Of a DNA stretch of 64,000 nt, positions 24,847 to 34,257 are shown piece by piece; position 1 is the stretch's first letter, and every line of letters begins with the position of its first letter. Source of the DNA: Cytophagales bacterium (GTDB taxonomy: Bacteria; Bacteroidota; Bacteroidia; Cytophagales; Microscillaceae). The position numbers and the translations under genes are program-made. Where the stretch lies: assembly GCA_013298075.1 (NCBI GenBank), contig JAAFJG010000016.1, forward strand, positions 1-64,000, given 5' to 3'. The notes under the pieces were generated by a model. It did not search any database and was not told the origin of the DNA. It saw nothing but the letters and a program-made list of their open reading frames with translations.

Positions 24847-27800
24847 ATGAAAAAAATAATTATTCTTACCTCTTTTCTATTTTTAATCCATTCTTTTTTT
24901 GTTTTTTCACAATCATTTAATTGGCTCAAAACACCTATTTCTTCTGGCGCAAATGATGGAATTGTGGCATTTGATGTAGATAATGCTGGCAATACTTATG
25001 TGATAGGTAATTATGGTGATGTTTTTAGTTCCACTAACACACAAACTTTAATACTACAAAATTCTCCATTACGATCTATTACTACTACCAATCAACTCCA
25101 AGATATTTTTGTAGCTAAGTATGATGCAATAGGCGCAATTGTATGGCTGAAATCTTTGGGAAGCACAAATAATGATTATCCTATTGATATTGTTGTAAGA
25201 CCTGATGGGATTGAGTTATATATTGTGGGGATGTCAAATGGAAGTTTAACATTACAACAAGCAAGTCCGTTTAGTGCAGTAACATTACCAAGTGGCAACA
25301 TTTATACTTTTATCCATAAAATGAACCCAGATGACGGAAACGGACTAGTTGCTCAGCAAATAAAAGGAAATGCAAGTGTTCAACCCAAATCAATGGCTTA
25401 TAATAATGGTAAATTAGTAATTTCAGGTTATACATCGGGTAATGGCGTTACTTCACAATTTCCATCGACCCCAATACCTTTTCAAGGTAATTATAGTGGT
25501 GGTTTTGATATTTTTATCGCTTCATTTGATACAAGTTTAAATTTATTGAGAAGTAAAATATTTGGAGGAATAGGTTCAGATATTGGTTGGGCGTTAGATA
25601 TAGACGCAGATGAGAATGTATATGTAGGAGGAAGTTTTGGTGGAACTGCTGATTTTGGTGGTGGAATAACTAAAACAGCAACAGGGGCAAATGGCGATTC
25701 GTTTGTCGCAAAATATGCACCATCTTCAACAAATACTTTTAATTATGACCCTGTTTGGGTAAAACACTTTGCAAGTAATTCAGTAGGTGGACGTACTACT
25801 GCTATCAAATCTACTACCACTAAACTATATGCTACAGGTTTTATGAATGGCACTACAGATTTTGATGATGGGGCAAATGTTAATAGTGTTGCAAGTGCTG
25901 GAGGTGATGATTTATTTGTTGTAACTATTAATAATGATGCTACAGGTACTATAGATAAAGTAAAAGGATCTGGAACTAATGGAACAGATGAAGGCACAGG
26001 TATAGATGTAGATACAGAAGGGAATATTTATATATCAGGATATGTAGGATTAAGTAGTTCTTCGCCACTTGATATAGGGGCAGGATATGATAAATTTTTT
26101 CCTATGTTGGGAGGTTATGATGGTTTTGTAGGGATTTTGAATGAAAAAGGTGAGTGGGCTTGCGCAACCACTATGGGTGGGGTAGGCTCTGATTTTTGTA
26201 TGGGTATCAAAAAAACGGCTACAAAAATAATATATGGTGGTAGGTTTTCTGGAACTGTGAATAATTTTAATCCTGAAAGTACCTCAACATCAGCCACAGC
26301 CACAGGTGATGATTTATTTTTGGTTTCGTTAAATGTTACGCCATTTACCGTGTATAATAAAAATGATATAGGTTTTGGTTCTCTGAGGCAATCTATTTTA
26401 AATACAAATGCAAGTGCAAATGCCACTACTATCAATTTCAAAATACCAGGAACAGGTACACAATCTATCAATGTTTTGAACCCTAATTTACCTACTATTA
26501 CACAAAGGACAACCATTGATGGATACTCACAAAATGGCTCAAGTCTTGGAAATCCTACTATCAAAATTGATGGTGTGTCAATTATTGGTGGAGGGATTGG
26601 ACTAACTTGTGATGCTCAAAATTCCCTTTTTAAAGGTTTAAATATTTCAAGATTTTCTAATACAGGCATTCAAATTACTAATACAGCCACAAATAATACT
26701 ATTTCTGGTTGCTTGATTGGAACGGATATAACAGGTACATCGACCCAAGCCAATGGCATAGGTATTTTGGTAAATGCGAATACTACTATGATTGATGCTA
26801 ATCTAATTAGTGGTAATACCTTAGATGGTGTCCGAGTTGTTGGAGCGAATAATTGTAGTATTATAAATAATACGATTGGTTTAAATAAAGCGAAAACTGC
26901 AGCCTTAGCCAATGGTATTAATGTAAGTACTACTGATTTTGGTATTTTTGTTAGTGGTTCTTCTGGAACTTTAATTAATACTAATACAATTGGAGGACAT
27001 TCAAACTCAGGTGATGGTGGAATAAGAATTGTTTCGTCTAATGGCTCATCTGCCCCCAATATCATTACTAATAACCAAATTGGAGTTTCTGGTACTACTA
27101 TATTTAGCAATACGACTGGTATATTGATTGATGGCTCTACTTATACAAATATTGGAAGTGCTACAGCAGGAAATACAATTAGTGGCAACTTAACAGGTAT
27201 AAAAATTACAAGATCAGCCACTCCTCTATCTACTAATAATAAAATTGTCGGCAATAAAATAGGTACAGATGCAAATAGTGCAGTTTTGGGTAATACAAAT
27301 GTAGGAATTTTGGTTGAGTTAGCAGGCAATAATGATAATTCAATAGGTGGTACAAATCCGGGTGAAGGCAATAATATTGCTAATAATGGAAGAGGCGTAG
27401 AAATAAATACCGCCTCTCAAAATTCTATCGCTAATAATTCTTTTTATTGTAATAATATCCCTATTGCTCTGAACAATGCAGGAAATCTTTTAAAAGCAGC
27501 CCCAGTCATTACCAATGCTGGAAATTCTGTACAAGGAACTTCAGTGGTAGGCGATAAAGTGCAAGTATATATAATGGATAATACTACTTGTGTTATGAAT
27601 ACAACCACACAAGGAAAAACTTATTTGGGTACAGCAACTACCCTTTCAGGCGGTACTTGGAATTTACCATTAGCCAATAGACTTTCTAATGGAGTAATAG
27701 TTACGGCATTGGCTACGGATATTAGCGGAAATACATCTCAGTTTTCATTGCCTTATGTAGTCGTTTCAAGTCCTAATCTATTTACGGCAAATACAATTTC

Positions 27801-29403
27801 TATTTCTTCTATTAGATTAGATTGGACATTGGTTTCAGGAAGTATTTTAGGCTATCAAATTGAAAGATGTGATAACAATACATTTACAGGGACGACTTTA
27901 ATTACTTTAAATGTTAATACAATTCCTGCTGCCACTATTACTTTCAATGATCTAAATTTACAAAACAACAAAGAATATTTTTATAGAATTAGAACTGTGG
28001 TCAATATGACTACATTTTCTGCTTGGAGTGCTATCGTTTCCGCTGTTACAGGAGCAGTTTCGTCTGCCCCTACCAATTTAATAGTTGTTTCTGTTCCAAA
28101 TTCATTCAAATCTACGAGATTAACTTGGTCAGATAATTCTAATAATGAATTGGGATTTGAAATAGAAAGAGCAAGTATTTTTACGAATAATATTTTTGAA
28201 CGTATCAAAATAGTAGATGAAAATATTACACAATATACAGATAATGAGCAAGTATTAGCCAACGTAAGATATGTGTATCGTGTGCGGGCTATCAATATTA
28301 TTATCAATTCGCCTTATTCTAATCAATATCCGATTACCTTAGCCATTGACCCCACAGAAACTGCTCCGACTTTGCCTGTCAATTTGGTAGCTACTTCGGT
28401 TTCATCAGAACAAATAGATTTATTTTGGATTTATAATGTTAATCCAGCCGTTTATTTTGTGATAGAAAGGCGTTTAGGTTTATCGGGTACATTTGCTGTC
28501 TTAGATACGATTGTCAATAGTTCACAAACGAATAAATTTTATGCGGATATTAAAAACTTAACCGCTAATCAACAATATTGTTATAAAATACGTGCTTTTG
28601 GTATTGGAGGAGTTTCTCCTTATAGTCAAACTCAATGTGTAAGTGCAGTGTGTGGCTTGACTGATTTGGTCGTAACGCGTGATGATATTTCTTCAAATCC
28701 TCCTATTTGCAGTGGAAAATCTGCGGCTTTGAGATTAAATAAACGTCCTTATAAGGCTTTATACCAATGGAAAAAAAATAACGTGAATATTATTGGAGCA
28801 GTATTTCCTATTTATTTAGCAGAAGAAACAGGTTTATATAGTTGTACAGTAACTATTAGTGGTACTACTTGCACAGGTACAACTTTAGCACCTATTACAA
28901 TTATCGTACAAGGTACCCCTACTCCTGCAAGTATTACTTATTCAAATAGTTGTTTGCGTTCATCTGTCCTTGATGCCAATCCCAATAGTTATCAATGGTA
29001 TAAAAATTATGTTCCGATTATAGGGGCAAATCAAAATCAATATTGCACGAACAATTCGGGAATTTATTATGTAACATTTATGATAAATAATTGTGCAAGT
29101 ACTTCTTCTGTGTATGTTTTGGGCGATGCAAATGCGTTAGAAAATGACTTATCAAAACAATTAAAAGTCTATCCAAATCCTACACAAGACGAATTAAACC
29201 TCGAATTAGAAACAAATTTGCAAGGAAAATATCAATGGATTATCAAAGATATGAACGGCAAAACTTTGATAGAATTACAAGGAGAAAAAAATGAAATGGT
29301 GATTCAACAAAAAATAAATCTCCAACATTTACCTAACGGAATGTATATTTTGGAATGGAAAAATGAACGTGGACAAGCACGAAAAAAAATCATTAAAAGA
29401 TAA
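24847..29403 (+). CDS. Giant secreted adhesin-like protein: SBBP repeats, beta-helix, FnIII, T9SS sorting domain
   Basis: 1518 aa from ATG 24847, which opens a signal peptide (MKKIIILTSFLFLIHSFFVF). Residues about 20-510 carry SBBP/beta-propeller-like repeats (VDNAGNTYVIGNYGD, DADENVYVGGSFGG, DTEGNIYISGYVG). Residues about 530-880 form a right-handed parallel beta-helix with many N-T-I-S-G-N turns. Two or three fibronectin type III domains (about 960-1260; SGSILGYQIERCDN, NELGFEIERA) and an Ig-like Cys-bearing region (about 1270-1430) follow. The last 75 residues are a type A T9SS sorting domain (KVYPNPTQDELNLEL ... PNGMYILEW). It should be a surface or secreted protein for adhesion or matrix. 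It is alone in its unit, starts divergently from rlmN and is followed by repeats. Confidence 0.88.
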   Translation: MKKIIILTSFLFLIHSFFVFSQSFNWLKTPISSGANDGIVAFDVDNAGNTYVIGNYGDVFSSTNTQTLILQNSPLRSITTTNQLQDIFVAKYDAIGAIVWLKSLGSTNNDYPIDIVVRPDGIELYIVGMSNGSLTLQQASPFSAVTLPSGNIYTFIHKMNPDDGNGLVAQQIKGNASVQPKSMAYNNGKLVISGYTSGNGVTSQFPSTPIPFQGNYSGGFDIFIASFDTSLNLLRSKIFGGIGSDIGWALDIDADENVYVGGSFGGTADFGGGITKTATGANGDSFVAKYAPSSTNTFNYDPVWVKHFASNSVGGRTTAIKSTTTKLYATGFMNGTTDFDDGANVNSVASAGGDDLFVVTINNDATGTIDKVKGSGTNGTDEGTGIDVDTEGNIYISGYVGLSSSSPLDIGAGYDKFFPMLGGYDGFVGILNEKGEWACATTMGGVGSDFCMGIKKTATKIIYGGRFSGTVNNFNPESTSTSATATGDDLFLVSLNVTPFTVYNKNDIGFGSLRQSILNTNASANATTINFKIPGTGTQSINVLNPNLPTITQRTTIDGYSQNGSSLGNPTIKIDGVSIIGGGIGLTCDAQNSLFKGLNISRFSNTGIQITNTATNNTISGCLIGTDITGTSTQANGIGILVNANTTMIDANLISGNTLDGVRVVGANNCSIINNTIGLNKAKTAALANGINVSTTDFGIFVSGSSGTLINTNTIGGHSNSGDGGIRIVSSNGSSAPNIITNNQIGVSGTTIFSNTTGILIDGSTYTNIGSATAGNTISGNLTGIKITRSATPLSTNNKIVGNKIGTDANSAVLGNTNVGILVELAGNNDNSIGGTNPGEGNNIANNGRGVEINTASQNSIANNSFYCNNIPIALNNAGNLLKAAPVITNAGNSVQGTSVVGDKVQVYIMDNTTCVMNTTTQGKTYLGTATTLSGGTWNLPLANRLSNGVIVTALATDISGNTSQFSLPYVVVSSPNLFTANTISISSIRLDWTLVSGSILGYQIERCDNNTFTGTTLITLNVNTIPAATITFNDLNLQNNKEYFYRIRTVVNMTTFSAWSAIVSAVTGAVSSAPTNLIVVSVPNSFKSTRLTWSDNSNNELGFEIERASIFTNNIFERIKIVDENITQYTDNEQVLANVRYVYRVRAINIIINSPYSNQYPITLAIDPTETAPTLPVNLVATSVSSEQIDLFWIYNVNPAVYFVIERRLGLSGTFAVLDTIVNSSQTNKFYADIKNLTANQQYCYKIRAFGIGGVSPYSQTQCVSAVCGLTDLVVTRDDISSNPPICSGKSAALRLNKRPYKALYQWKKNNVNIIGAVFPIYLAEETGLYSCTVTISGTTCTGTTLAPITIIVQGTPTPASITYSNSCLRSSVLDANPNSYQWYKNYVPIIGANQNQYCTNNSGIYYVTFMINNCASTSSVYVLGDANALENDLSKQLKVYPNPTQDELNLELETNLQGKYQWIIKDMNGKTLIELQGEKNEMVIQQKINLQHLPNGMYILEWKNERGQARKKIIKR

Positions 29404-29417
29404 ATTTTTATATTAGT

Positions 29418-29484
29418 ATTTTTTAAATGAAAGATATTTTAGCACACAGATAACACGGATTTAGCGGATTAATACGGATTTTTT
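29418..29484. repeat. 67-bp repeat, inverted partner of 17204-17270
   Basis: Identical to the reverse complement of 17204-17270. It starts 15 bp after the adhesin-like gene's stop. Confidence 0.9.
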
Positions 29485-29550
29485 TTGTTTTTTCTCGAAT
29501 TTTTAATGATTTTTGTCAATTTTTGGCTACCATTTAAAAAACTCTATTAT

Positions 29551-29583
29551 TAATCCTCGGTCTGTGCGACACAGACCGAGGAA
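29551..29583. repeat. Palindrome, GGTCTGTG family copy 2
   Basis: CCTCGGTCTGTG-CGA-CACAGACCGAGG, related to 13326-13360 with matched changes in both arms. In the rest of 29404-29776 I also see a weak hairpin (29663-29677, ACCTTT/AAAGGT) and a -7 element, but no gene. Confidence 0.85.
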
Positions 29584-29722
29584 AAAGGAATGTTTCGTTT
29601 ATTATTATAAATCTCAATGCTATTTTTACAAAAAAAATTAAATACGTTTTTAATATGAATAAGACCTTTGTTAAAGGTGCGTTAATGCGGTCTATTTTTT
29701 ATTTTTATATCAAAATATACAT

Positions 29723-29730
29723 TACTTTTG
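29723..29730 (+). promoter_or_regulatory. Candidate promoter of DUF1573 gene
   Basis: TACTTTTG matches TAnnTTTG, 47 bp before ATG 29777. No clear -33 element. Confidence 0.45.
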
Positions 29731-29776
29731 CCCTATCAAATTTATTATTCACATAAAAAATTAAAATTAAAAAACC

Positions 29777-30949
29777 ATGAAAACGATGAAAAAAGTTTTT
29801 TTATTTATCCTTGTATTATTTGTTGCCAATGTTACATTCGCACAAAATACGGCTACTCCATCAGTTAAATTCGAAAAAATAGTACACGATTTTGGCACCG
29901 TCAAAGAAGATGGGGGAAGTGTTCAGTACGACTTCGAATACACAAACATTACAAAAGCACCCATCAAATTGTCAGGCGTACAAGCAAGTTGTGGTTGCAC
30001 TACTCCAAAATGGTCAAAAGAACCAGTAGCAGCAGGCAAAAAAGGAGTGATTACTGCGGCTTATGACCCAAATGGCAGAGTAGGCGGCATTGACAAAACC
30101 ATCACAGTAACTGTCGAAGGACAAACAACGCCTATCGTTTTAACTATCAAAGGCAATGTATTGGCAAAAGTAAAAAGCATTAAAGATTATTATCCATCTG
30201 AAAATGGAAGTTTGCGTTTTTCTGCGTATAATTTTTATTTTGAGAAAGTTTTACACGATGGACAAGTAACACAAAAAATGACCATTTTTAATCAAAGTGA
30301 TAAAAAAATCACGTTGAATGTAGCAGAAACGCAAAGAATTTTACCTGCACATATTCAATTTAAAACTGACCAAAACTTCATCAATGCCAAAGATTCTATC
30401 AAAGTACAAGTTACTTTTGATGCAAGCAAACAAAAAGAATGGGATTATGTTTTTTATACTTTGCAACTTTTTACCGATGATATTGCTTTGGATAAAGAAG
30501 GAAAATCAACGGCTAACAAAAATTTATATGTCAATGGAAAAGTAGTAGAAAATTTTGGCAATTTAACCAATGAAACAAAATTACCGATGGCAAAATTTGA
30601 CCGTACTTCACATAATTTTGGAAATGTAAGCCAAAATCCTGACAATAAAACAAGTTTTAAATTAACAAATAATGGACAATCTGATTTAATTATTCGTCAA
30701 AGCAAAGCTTCGTGTGGTTGTACATTGGGACAAATGACAAAAAATATATTAAAACCGGGCGAAACAACTGATTTTAATGTTACTTTTTCTACGATTGGTA
30801 AACCAGCAGGAGTACAAAATCAAACGCTTACCGTTATTACGAATGACCCTGCCAATCCTCGCACAGAATTGAGAATTGAGGCAAATGTAGAAGTAAAAAA
30901 TTCTGCCTCAACTCCTGCTTCAAATGTACCATTGAGACAAAATAAATAG
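29777..30949 (+). CDS. Secreted protein with two DUF1573 domains
   Basis: 390 aa. The signal peptide (VFLFILVLFVANVTFAQ, residues 7-23) may start from either of two nearby Mets (MKTMKK). Two Ig-like DUF1573 domains are visible, at about 29-125 and 275-375. Each has the pattern FEKIVHDFGTVKEDG / FDRTSHNFGNV...KTSFKLTNNG followed by the conserved SCGCT Cys pair and a PG.. turn. The middle segment (about 130-260) resembles a third, Cys-less unit. The domain is related to ASPM/SPD-2/Hydin-type Ig folds and is abundant in Bacteroidota envelopes; the function is unknown. A hairpin terminator follows. Confidence 0.88.
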   Translation: MKTMKKVFLFILVLFVANVTFAQNTATPSVKFEKIVHDFGTVKEDGGSVQYDFEYTNITKAPIKLSGVQASCGCTTPKWSKEPVAAGKKGVITAAYDPNGRVGGIDKTITVTVEGQTTPIVLTIKGNVLAKVKSIKDYYPSENGSLRFSAYNFYFEKVLHDGQVTQKMTIFNQSDKKITLNVAETQRILPAHIQFKTDQNFINAKDSIKVQVTFDASKQKEWDYVFYTLQLFTDDIALDKEGKSTANKNLYVNGKVVENFGNLTNETKLPMAKFDRTSHNFGNVSQNPDNKTSFKLTNNGQSDLIIRQSKASCGCTLGQMTKNILKPGETTDFNVTFSTIGKPAGVQNQTLTVITNDPANPRTELRIEANVEVKNSASTPASNVPLRQNK

Positions 30950-30950
30950 A

Positions 30951-30988
30951 AAATTATCTGGTCAGACTGAGGTCAGACCAGACAATTT
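30951..30988 (+). terminator. Terminator after DUF1573 gene
   Basis: AATTATCTGGTC / GACCAGACAATT stem with 12-nt loop, followed by five T, directly after the stop. Confidence 0.75.
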
Positions 30989-31003
30989 TTAAATAATATA
31001 ATT

Positions 31004-31196
31004 GGTTCTTAGGGAATTTGTGCGGAAGATATTTTTTTGAATTGCCTCCAGATTTATCTGGAGGATAATAAAAAATTTAATCGTTGGCTTTAGCCAAAAT
31101 CTCTGCATTTTTCAAATTAATTTTTTTAATAAATAGCATAAATACCATTTCTATTCATACAGAATAAAATTATATCTGCAATAATTTCCCATTAAC
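31004..31196. mobile_element. CCTCCAGA-family MITE-like element (193 bp)
   Basis: Left end GGTTCTTAGGGAATTTGTGC, inner hairpin CCTCCAGA-TTTA-TCTGGAGG, then GTTGGCTTTAGCC, and right end CTGCAATAATTTCCCATTAA, which is the imperfect inverse of the left end. Non-coding. It occupies most of the gap 30950-31356. Confidence 0.75.
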
Positions 31197-31291
31197 AATA
31201 CAATTTTTTGGTAATAAATGATTGATTTTTAATCTATTATTACCCAAAAAAATGAAATAAATACAATACTTCAAAAATCATATCTTTCTCT

Positions 31292-31323
31292 TTTGTATTT
31301 GGTAGATTTTTGTGCTATCTTTG
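31292..31323 (+). promoter_or_regulatory. Consensus promoter of purD
   Basis: TTTG (31292-31295), 20-bp spacer, TATCTTTG (31316-31323), then about 27 nt of leader to ATG 31357. One of the best promoter matches in the window. Confidence 0.75.
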
Positions 31324-31356
31324 GGCTTTCAAATAAAATCTAAATAATTTGTACCA

Positions 31357-32631
31357 ATGAAAATATTACTTTTGGGAAGTGGAGGACGTGAACACGCTTT
31401 GGCTTGGAAGTTATCACAAAGCAAAAAATTATCAAAATTATACGTTGCACAAGGCAATGCAGGCACCGCACAAATTGCTGAAAACGTTGATATTTCTCCT
31501 ACTGATTTTCAAAAAATAGAAAGTTTTATCATCAAAAATCAAATCGAAATGCTGATAGTCGGACCCGAAGAACCTTTGGTAAAAGGTATTAGAAATTATT
31601 TGCAAAAAAATAAAAACCTCGAACATTTAATAATGATTGCTCCCGATGAAAACGGTGCAAAATTAGAAGGAAGTAAAGATTTTGCGAAAGAATTTATGCA
31701 AAAAAATAGTATTCCTACGGCAAAATATAAAACTTTTACGGCTGATAATTATCAAGAAGCAGTCGAATATATCAAAAATCATTCTTTGCCAATCGTTTTG
31801 AAAGCAGACGGATTAGCAGCGGGCAAAGGCGTAATTATTCCTACTGACTATATCACCGCAGAAAATAATTTGCGCATGATGTTGTTAGAAAATCAATTTG
31901 GAGAAGCATCAAAAAAAGTAGTCATTGAAGAGTTTTTAGAAGGAATTGAATTGTCTGTTTTTGTTTTGACCGATGGAAAAAATTATATGTTATTGCCCGA
32001 AGCCAAAGATTATAAACGAATTGGGGAAGGCGATACAGGTCTGAATACAGGAGGAATGGGAGCAGTTTCTCCTGTTTCTTTTGCCAATAATATTTTTTTA
32101 GATAAAGTAAAAAAACAAATTATTGAACCAACTTTACAAGGTTTAAAAAATGAAAATATTGATTATCAAGGATTTATATTTTTTGGATTGATAAACGTAA
32201 AAGGAAATCCGTATGTGATTGAGTATAATGTACGCTTGGGCGATCCCGAAACAGAAGTTGTTATTCCTCGCATTGATAATGATTTGGTGGAAATATTTGA
32301 GGCAGTTGGAAAACGAAATTTGGACACTATCAAACTCAAAATAAAATCACAATCTGCGACAACGATTATGTTGGTGGCAGGTGGTTATCCTGAACAATAC
32401 GAGAAGGGAGAAGAAATGACAGGTTGGGAAAATCTTAAAAATGTAATGGCTTTTCACGCAGGAACGATAGAAAAAGATGGCAAAATTTTGACAAATGGCG
32501 GACGTGTATTGGCTATTGCTGCGTTAGGAAATGACCTCGAAGATGCCTTAGAAAAATGTCGTTATGGGGCTGATAAAATTAAATTTGATAGTAAATATTT
32601 CAGAAAAGATATTGGATACGAATTTTTATAA
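31357..32631 (+). CDS. purD: Phosphoribosylamine--glycine ligase
   Basis: 424 aa, a full-length GAR synthetase of de novo purine synthesis, joining phosphoribosylamine and glycine with ATP. The N-terminal motif is LLLGSGGREHALAWKL. The ATP-grasp core includes VLKADGLAAGKGV at about 148-160, EEFLEGIELS, the glycine-rich GEGDTGLNTGGMGAVSP, and the metal-binding EYNVRLGDPETE at about 288-299. It has a strong promoter and sits 2 bp before the WG-repeat gene, so they are co-transcribed although their functions look unrelated. Confidence 0.96.
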   Translation: MKILLLGSGGREHALAWKLSQSKKLSKLYVAQGNAGTAQIAENVDISPTDFQKIESFIIKNQIEMLIVGPEEPLVKGIRNYLQKNKNLEHLIMIAPDENGAKLEGSKDFAKEFMQKNSIPTAKYKTFTADNYQEAVEYIKNHSLPIVLKADGLAAGKGVIIPTDYITAENNLRMMLLENQFGEASKKVVIEEFLEGIELSVFVLTDGKNYMLLPEAKDYKRIGEGDTGLNTGGMGAVSPVSFANNIFLDKVKKQIIEPTLQGLKNENIDYQGFIFFGLINVKGNPYVIEYNVRLGDPETEVVIPRIDNDLVEIFEAVGKRNLDTIKLKIKSQSATTIMLVAGGYPEQYEKGEEMTGWENLKNVMAFHAGTIEKDGKILTNGGRVLAIAALGNDLEDALEKCRYGADKIKFDSKYFRKDIGYEFL

Positions 32632-32633
32632 TA

Positions 32634-33530
32634 ATGCAAACAATTTTAGTTTTTATTTGTCTTTTTTGGGCAATCTATGTTTTATTCTTAAAATTCAAAA
32701 GGGATTTTACGATTAAAAAAGGTTGCTCAAAAGGCTGCGGAATGTGCAGCACTGATACCAAAAAAACAATGATTTTTTTACTTTTTTGTGTATGTATGCA
32801 AGCGTGTGATTTGAGTTCAAAAAAACAAGAAAACATAGATAGCACCAATTTTGCTGTTGGAAAAAGCAATAAACCCATGCCCAAAAAACTTGAAAAAGTA
32901 CAAATGGCAGACACAAGTAAATTTGAAGAAGTACCTAATTTATTCCCCAATAACAGAGGAAAATTTAAAGAAAAAGGGAAATATGGATTTGTAGATTCGT
33001 TGTTTCAAATCGTGATTGCTGCACAATTTGACGAAGTAGAACCTTTTCAAGATACGATTACCAAAGTCAAAAAAGAAAAATTGTGGGGAGTAATTGATAG
33101 CGAAGGTAAGTGGTTGATTTCTGCTAAATATGATAAATTAGGACTTTTTAAAGACACTGTTTCTTATTTTATACAGAAAGAAAAATATGGTTTTCTAACT
33201 TATAAAGGCAAAGAAGTTACTAAAAATGAATACGATTGGGGCGATAATTTCTATGAAAAAAGAGCAAAAGTAAGCAAAAATAAAAAATGGGGTTTTATCA
33301 ATCTCAAAGGCAAAGAAGTGATTGCTTTGACTTATGATGGTTGTCGTAATTTTTCTGAAAATATGGCAGCAGTTTGGCAAAATTCGGCTTGGGGATATAT
33401 TGATACCACAGGAAAAGTATTGATTAAACCTCAATTTGACTTGGCTTTAGATTTTGAAAAGGGAAAAGCAAAAGTTAAAATTGATGGGCGTTTTGTGGAA
33501 ATTGATAAAAAAGGAAAGGTAATTAAATAG
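32634..33530 (+). CDS. WG-repeat protein with N-terminal Cys-rich membrane segment (possible gene fusion)
   Basis: 298 aa with two parts. Residues 1-40 (membrane helix QTILVFICLFWAIYVLFL, basic turn, then CSKGCGMCS) look like a complete FeoB-associated Cys-rich small membrane protein. Residues 46-60 (MIFLLFCVCMQAC) form a second signal with a lipobox Cys, and residues about 95-295 are roughly five WG repeats (KYGFVDSL, LWGVIDSEGKW, KYGFLTYKGKE, KWGFINLKGKE, AWGYIDTTGKV). An internal start at ATG 32769 would give a normal 253-aa WG lipoprotein. The frame may therefore be a fusion or two overlapping products. WG repeats form beta solenoids, probably periplasmic here. It follows purD by 2 bp. 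Confidence 0.7.
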   Translation: MQTILVFICLFWAIYVLFLKFKRDFTIKKGCSKGCGMCSTDTKKTMIFLLFCVCMQACDLSSKKQENIDSTNFAVGKSNKPMPKKLEKVQMADTSKFEEVPNLFPNNRGKFKEKGKYGFVDSLFQIVIAAQFDEVEPFQDTITKVKKEKLWGVIDSEGKWLISAKYDKLGLFKDTVSYFIQKEKYGFLTYKGKEVTKNEYDWGDNFYEKRAKVSKNKKWGFINLKGKEVIALTYDGCRNFSENMAAVWQNSAWGYIDTTGKVLIKPQFDLALDFEKGKAKVKIDGRFVEIDKKGKVIK

Positions 33531-33557
33531 AGTTTTTTTAAAATAAACTTAATTAAA

Positions 33558-33589
33558 TTTGTTTTTATGAAATATATTTCTTACCTTTG
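33558..33589 (+). promoter_or_regulatory. Consensus promoter of the non-coding RNA
   Basis: TTTG (33558-33561), 20-bp spacer, TACCTTTG (33582-33589). This matches the Bacteroidota housekeeping consensus at every defined position. No open frame follows. Confidence 0.75.
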
Positions 33590-33595
33590 TAGCAA

Positions 33596-33865
33596 GAAAT
33601 TTTATTAGCATTATTTATGGTGTTTCGCCATAGTTAGAAAGATTGTTAGTCATTCTTCAACAATCTAATATGTCATTCAGCGTGCTAATTGCTTAGGGGT
33701 GGTGGTAAGCAATTAACAATCACTGAATAGGCGTAGCCCAATTATTAGTTGTTTACCACCACCCCTAAGCAACCGCTACGCTTACAGTAATATCAGTTGT
33801 TGTGGGCAAGAAGTAATAAAATCTTAAAAAAAAATCCTACAAATTATCTTTTTTGTAGGATTTTT
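33596..33865 (+). ncRNA. Structured non-coding RNA, unclassified (6S-like possible)
   Basis: A promoter, about 235 nt without a usable frame, and a terminator (33830-33865) define an RNA gene. The 5' TTTTATTA (about 33600) can pair with 3' TAATAAAA (about 33813), closing the molecule. Inside are TATGG/CCATA (33616-33632), GATTGTT/AACAATC (33641-33665), AGCGT/ACGCT (33679/33778) and an 18-bp perfect GC-rich stem, 33691-33708 with 33753-33770, with inner pairing CAATTAA/TTAGTTG and a GGC-GTA-GCC hairpin. An extended, closed rod with its own promoter fits a 6S-like RNA, but I cannot confirm a family. It lacks the tmRNA, SRP and RNase P hallmarks I know. Confidence 0.65.
33830..33865 (+). terminator. 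Terminator of the non-coding RNA
   Basis: AAAAATCCTACAAA / TTTTGTAGGATTTTT stem, 7-nt loop, T-run at the 3' side. Confidence 0.8.
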
Positions 33866-33879
33866 CTTATTTTAATTTT

Positions 33880-34068
33880 AGTTCTTAGCAAATTTGTACG
33901 AATATACGAGAATATTTTTTTTGAAATGTGTTTTTTTGAATTGTCTCCAAATTTATATGGAGGATAATATACGAAATTTGTGTGTTTCTCTAATTGATAT
34001 TTTTCTATATTTTTAAAATAAATTAGTATTTATAGTTAGAACAAAATGAGATACGCAATAATTTTTGA
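33880..34068. mobile_element. CCTCCAGA-family element, diverged copy
   Basis: Left end GTTCTTAGCAAATTTGTACG, core GAATTGTCTCCAAATTTATATG then GAGGATAAT, and right end ATACGCAATAATTTTT. The hairpin core is decayed. The motif AAAATGAGATAC-CAATAATTTTT recurs at about 34153-34180, where a fragment seems duplicated. No gene in 33866-34257. Confidence 0.6.
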
Positions 34069-34257
34069 TGAAACACTTATCTTTAATATCAAAAATGATA
34101 CTTATGTTATTACTTGTTTTGCTTTCAAATTTGCAATAGCACTAAAATATTTAAAATGAGATACAAAATAATTTTTTTTACTTTTATTTTATATCTCATT
34201 TTTTGATTAAAAACTCTATCACATTTGGGAGTTTTGAGCATATTTTTTTAATACTTT

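Noticed and set aside
25743-27371. Several open frames antisense to the giant secreted protein gene
   Set aside because: They mirror the repetitive Thr/Asn/Gly coding sequence, lack promoters and starts of their own, and have unlikely composition.
33596-33865. tmRNA, SRP RNA or RNase P RNA identity for the non-coding transcript
   Set aside because: No tag-peptide frame or tRNA-like ends, no SRP apical motif, and no RNase P core sequence were seen.
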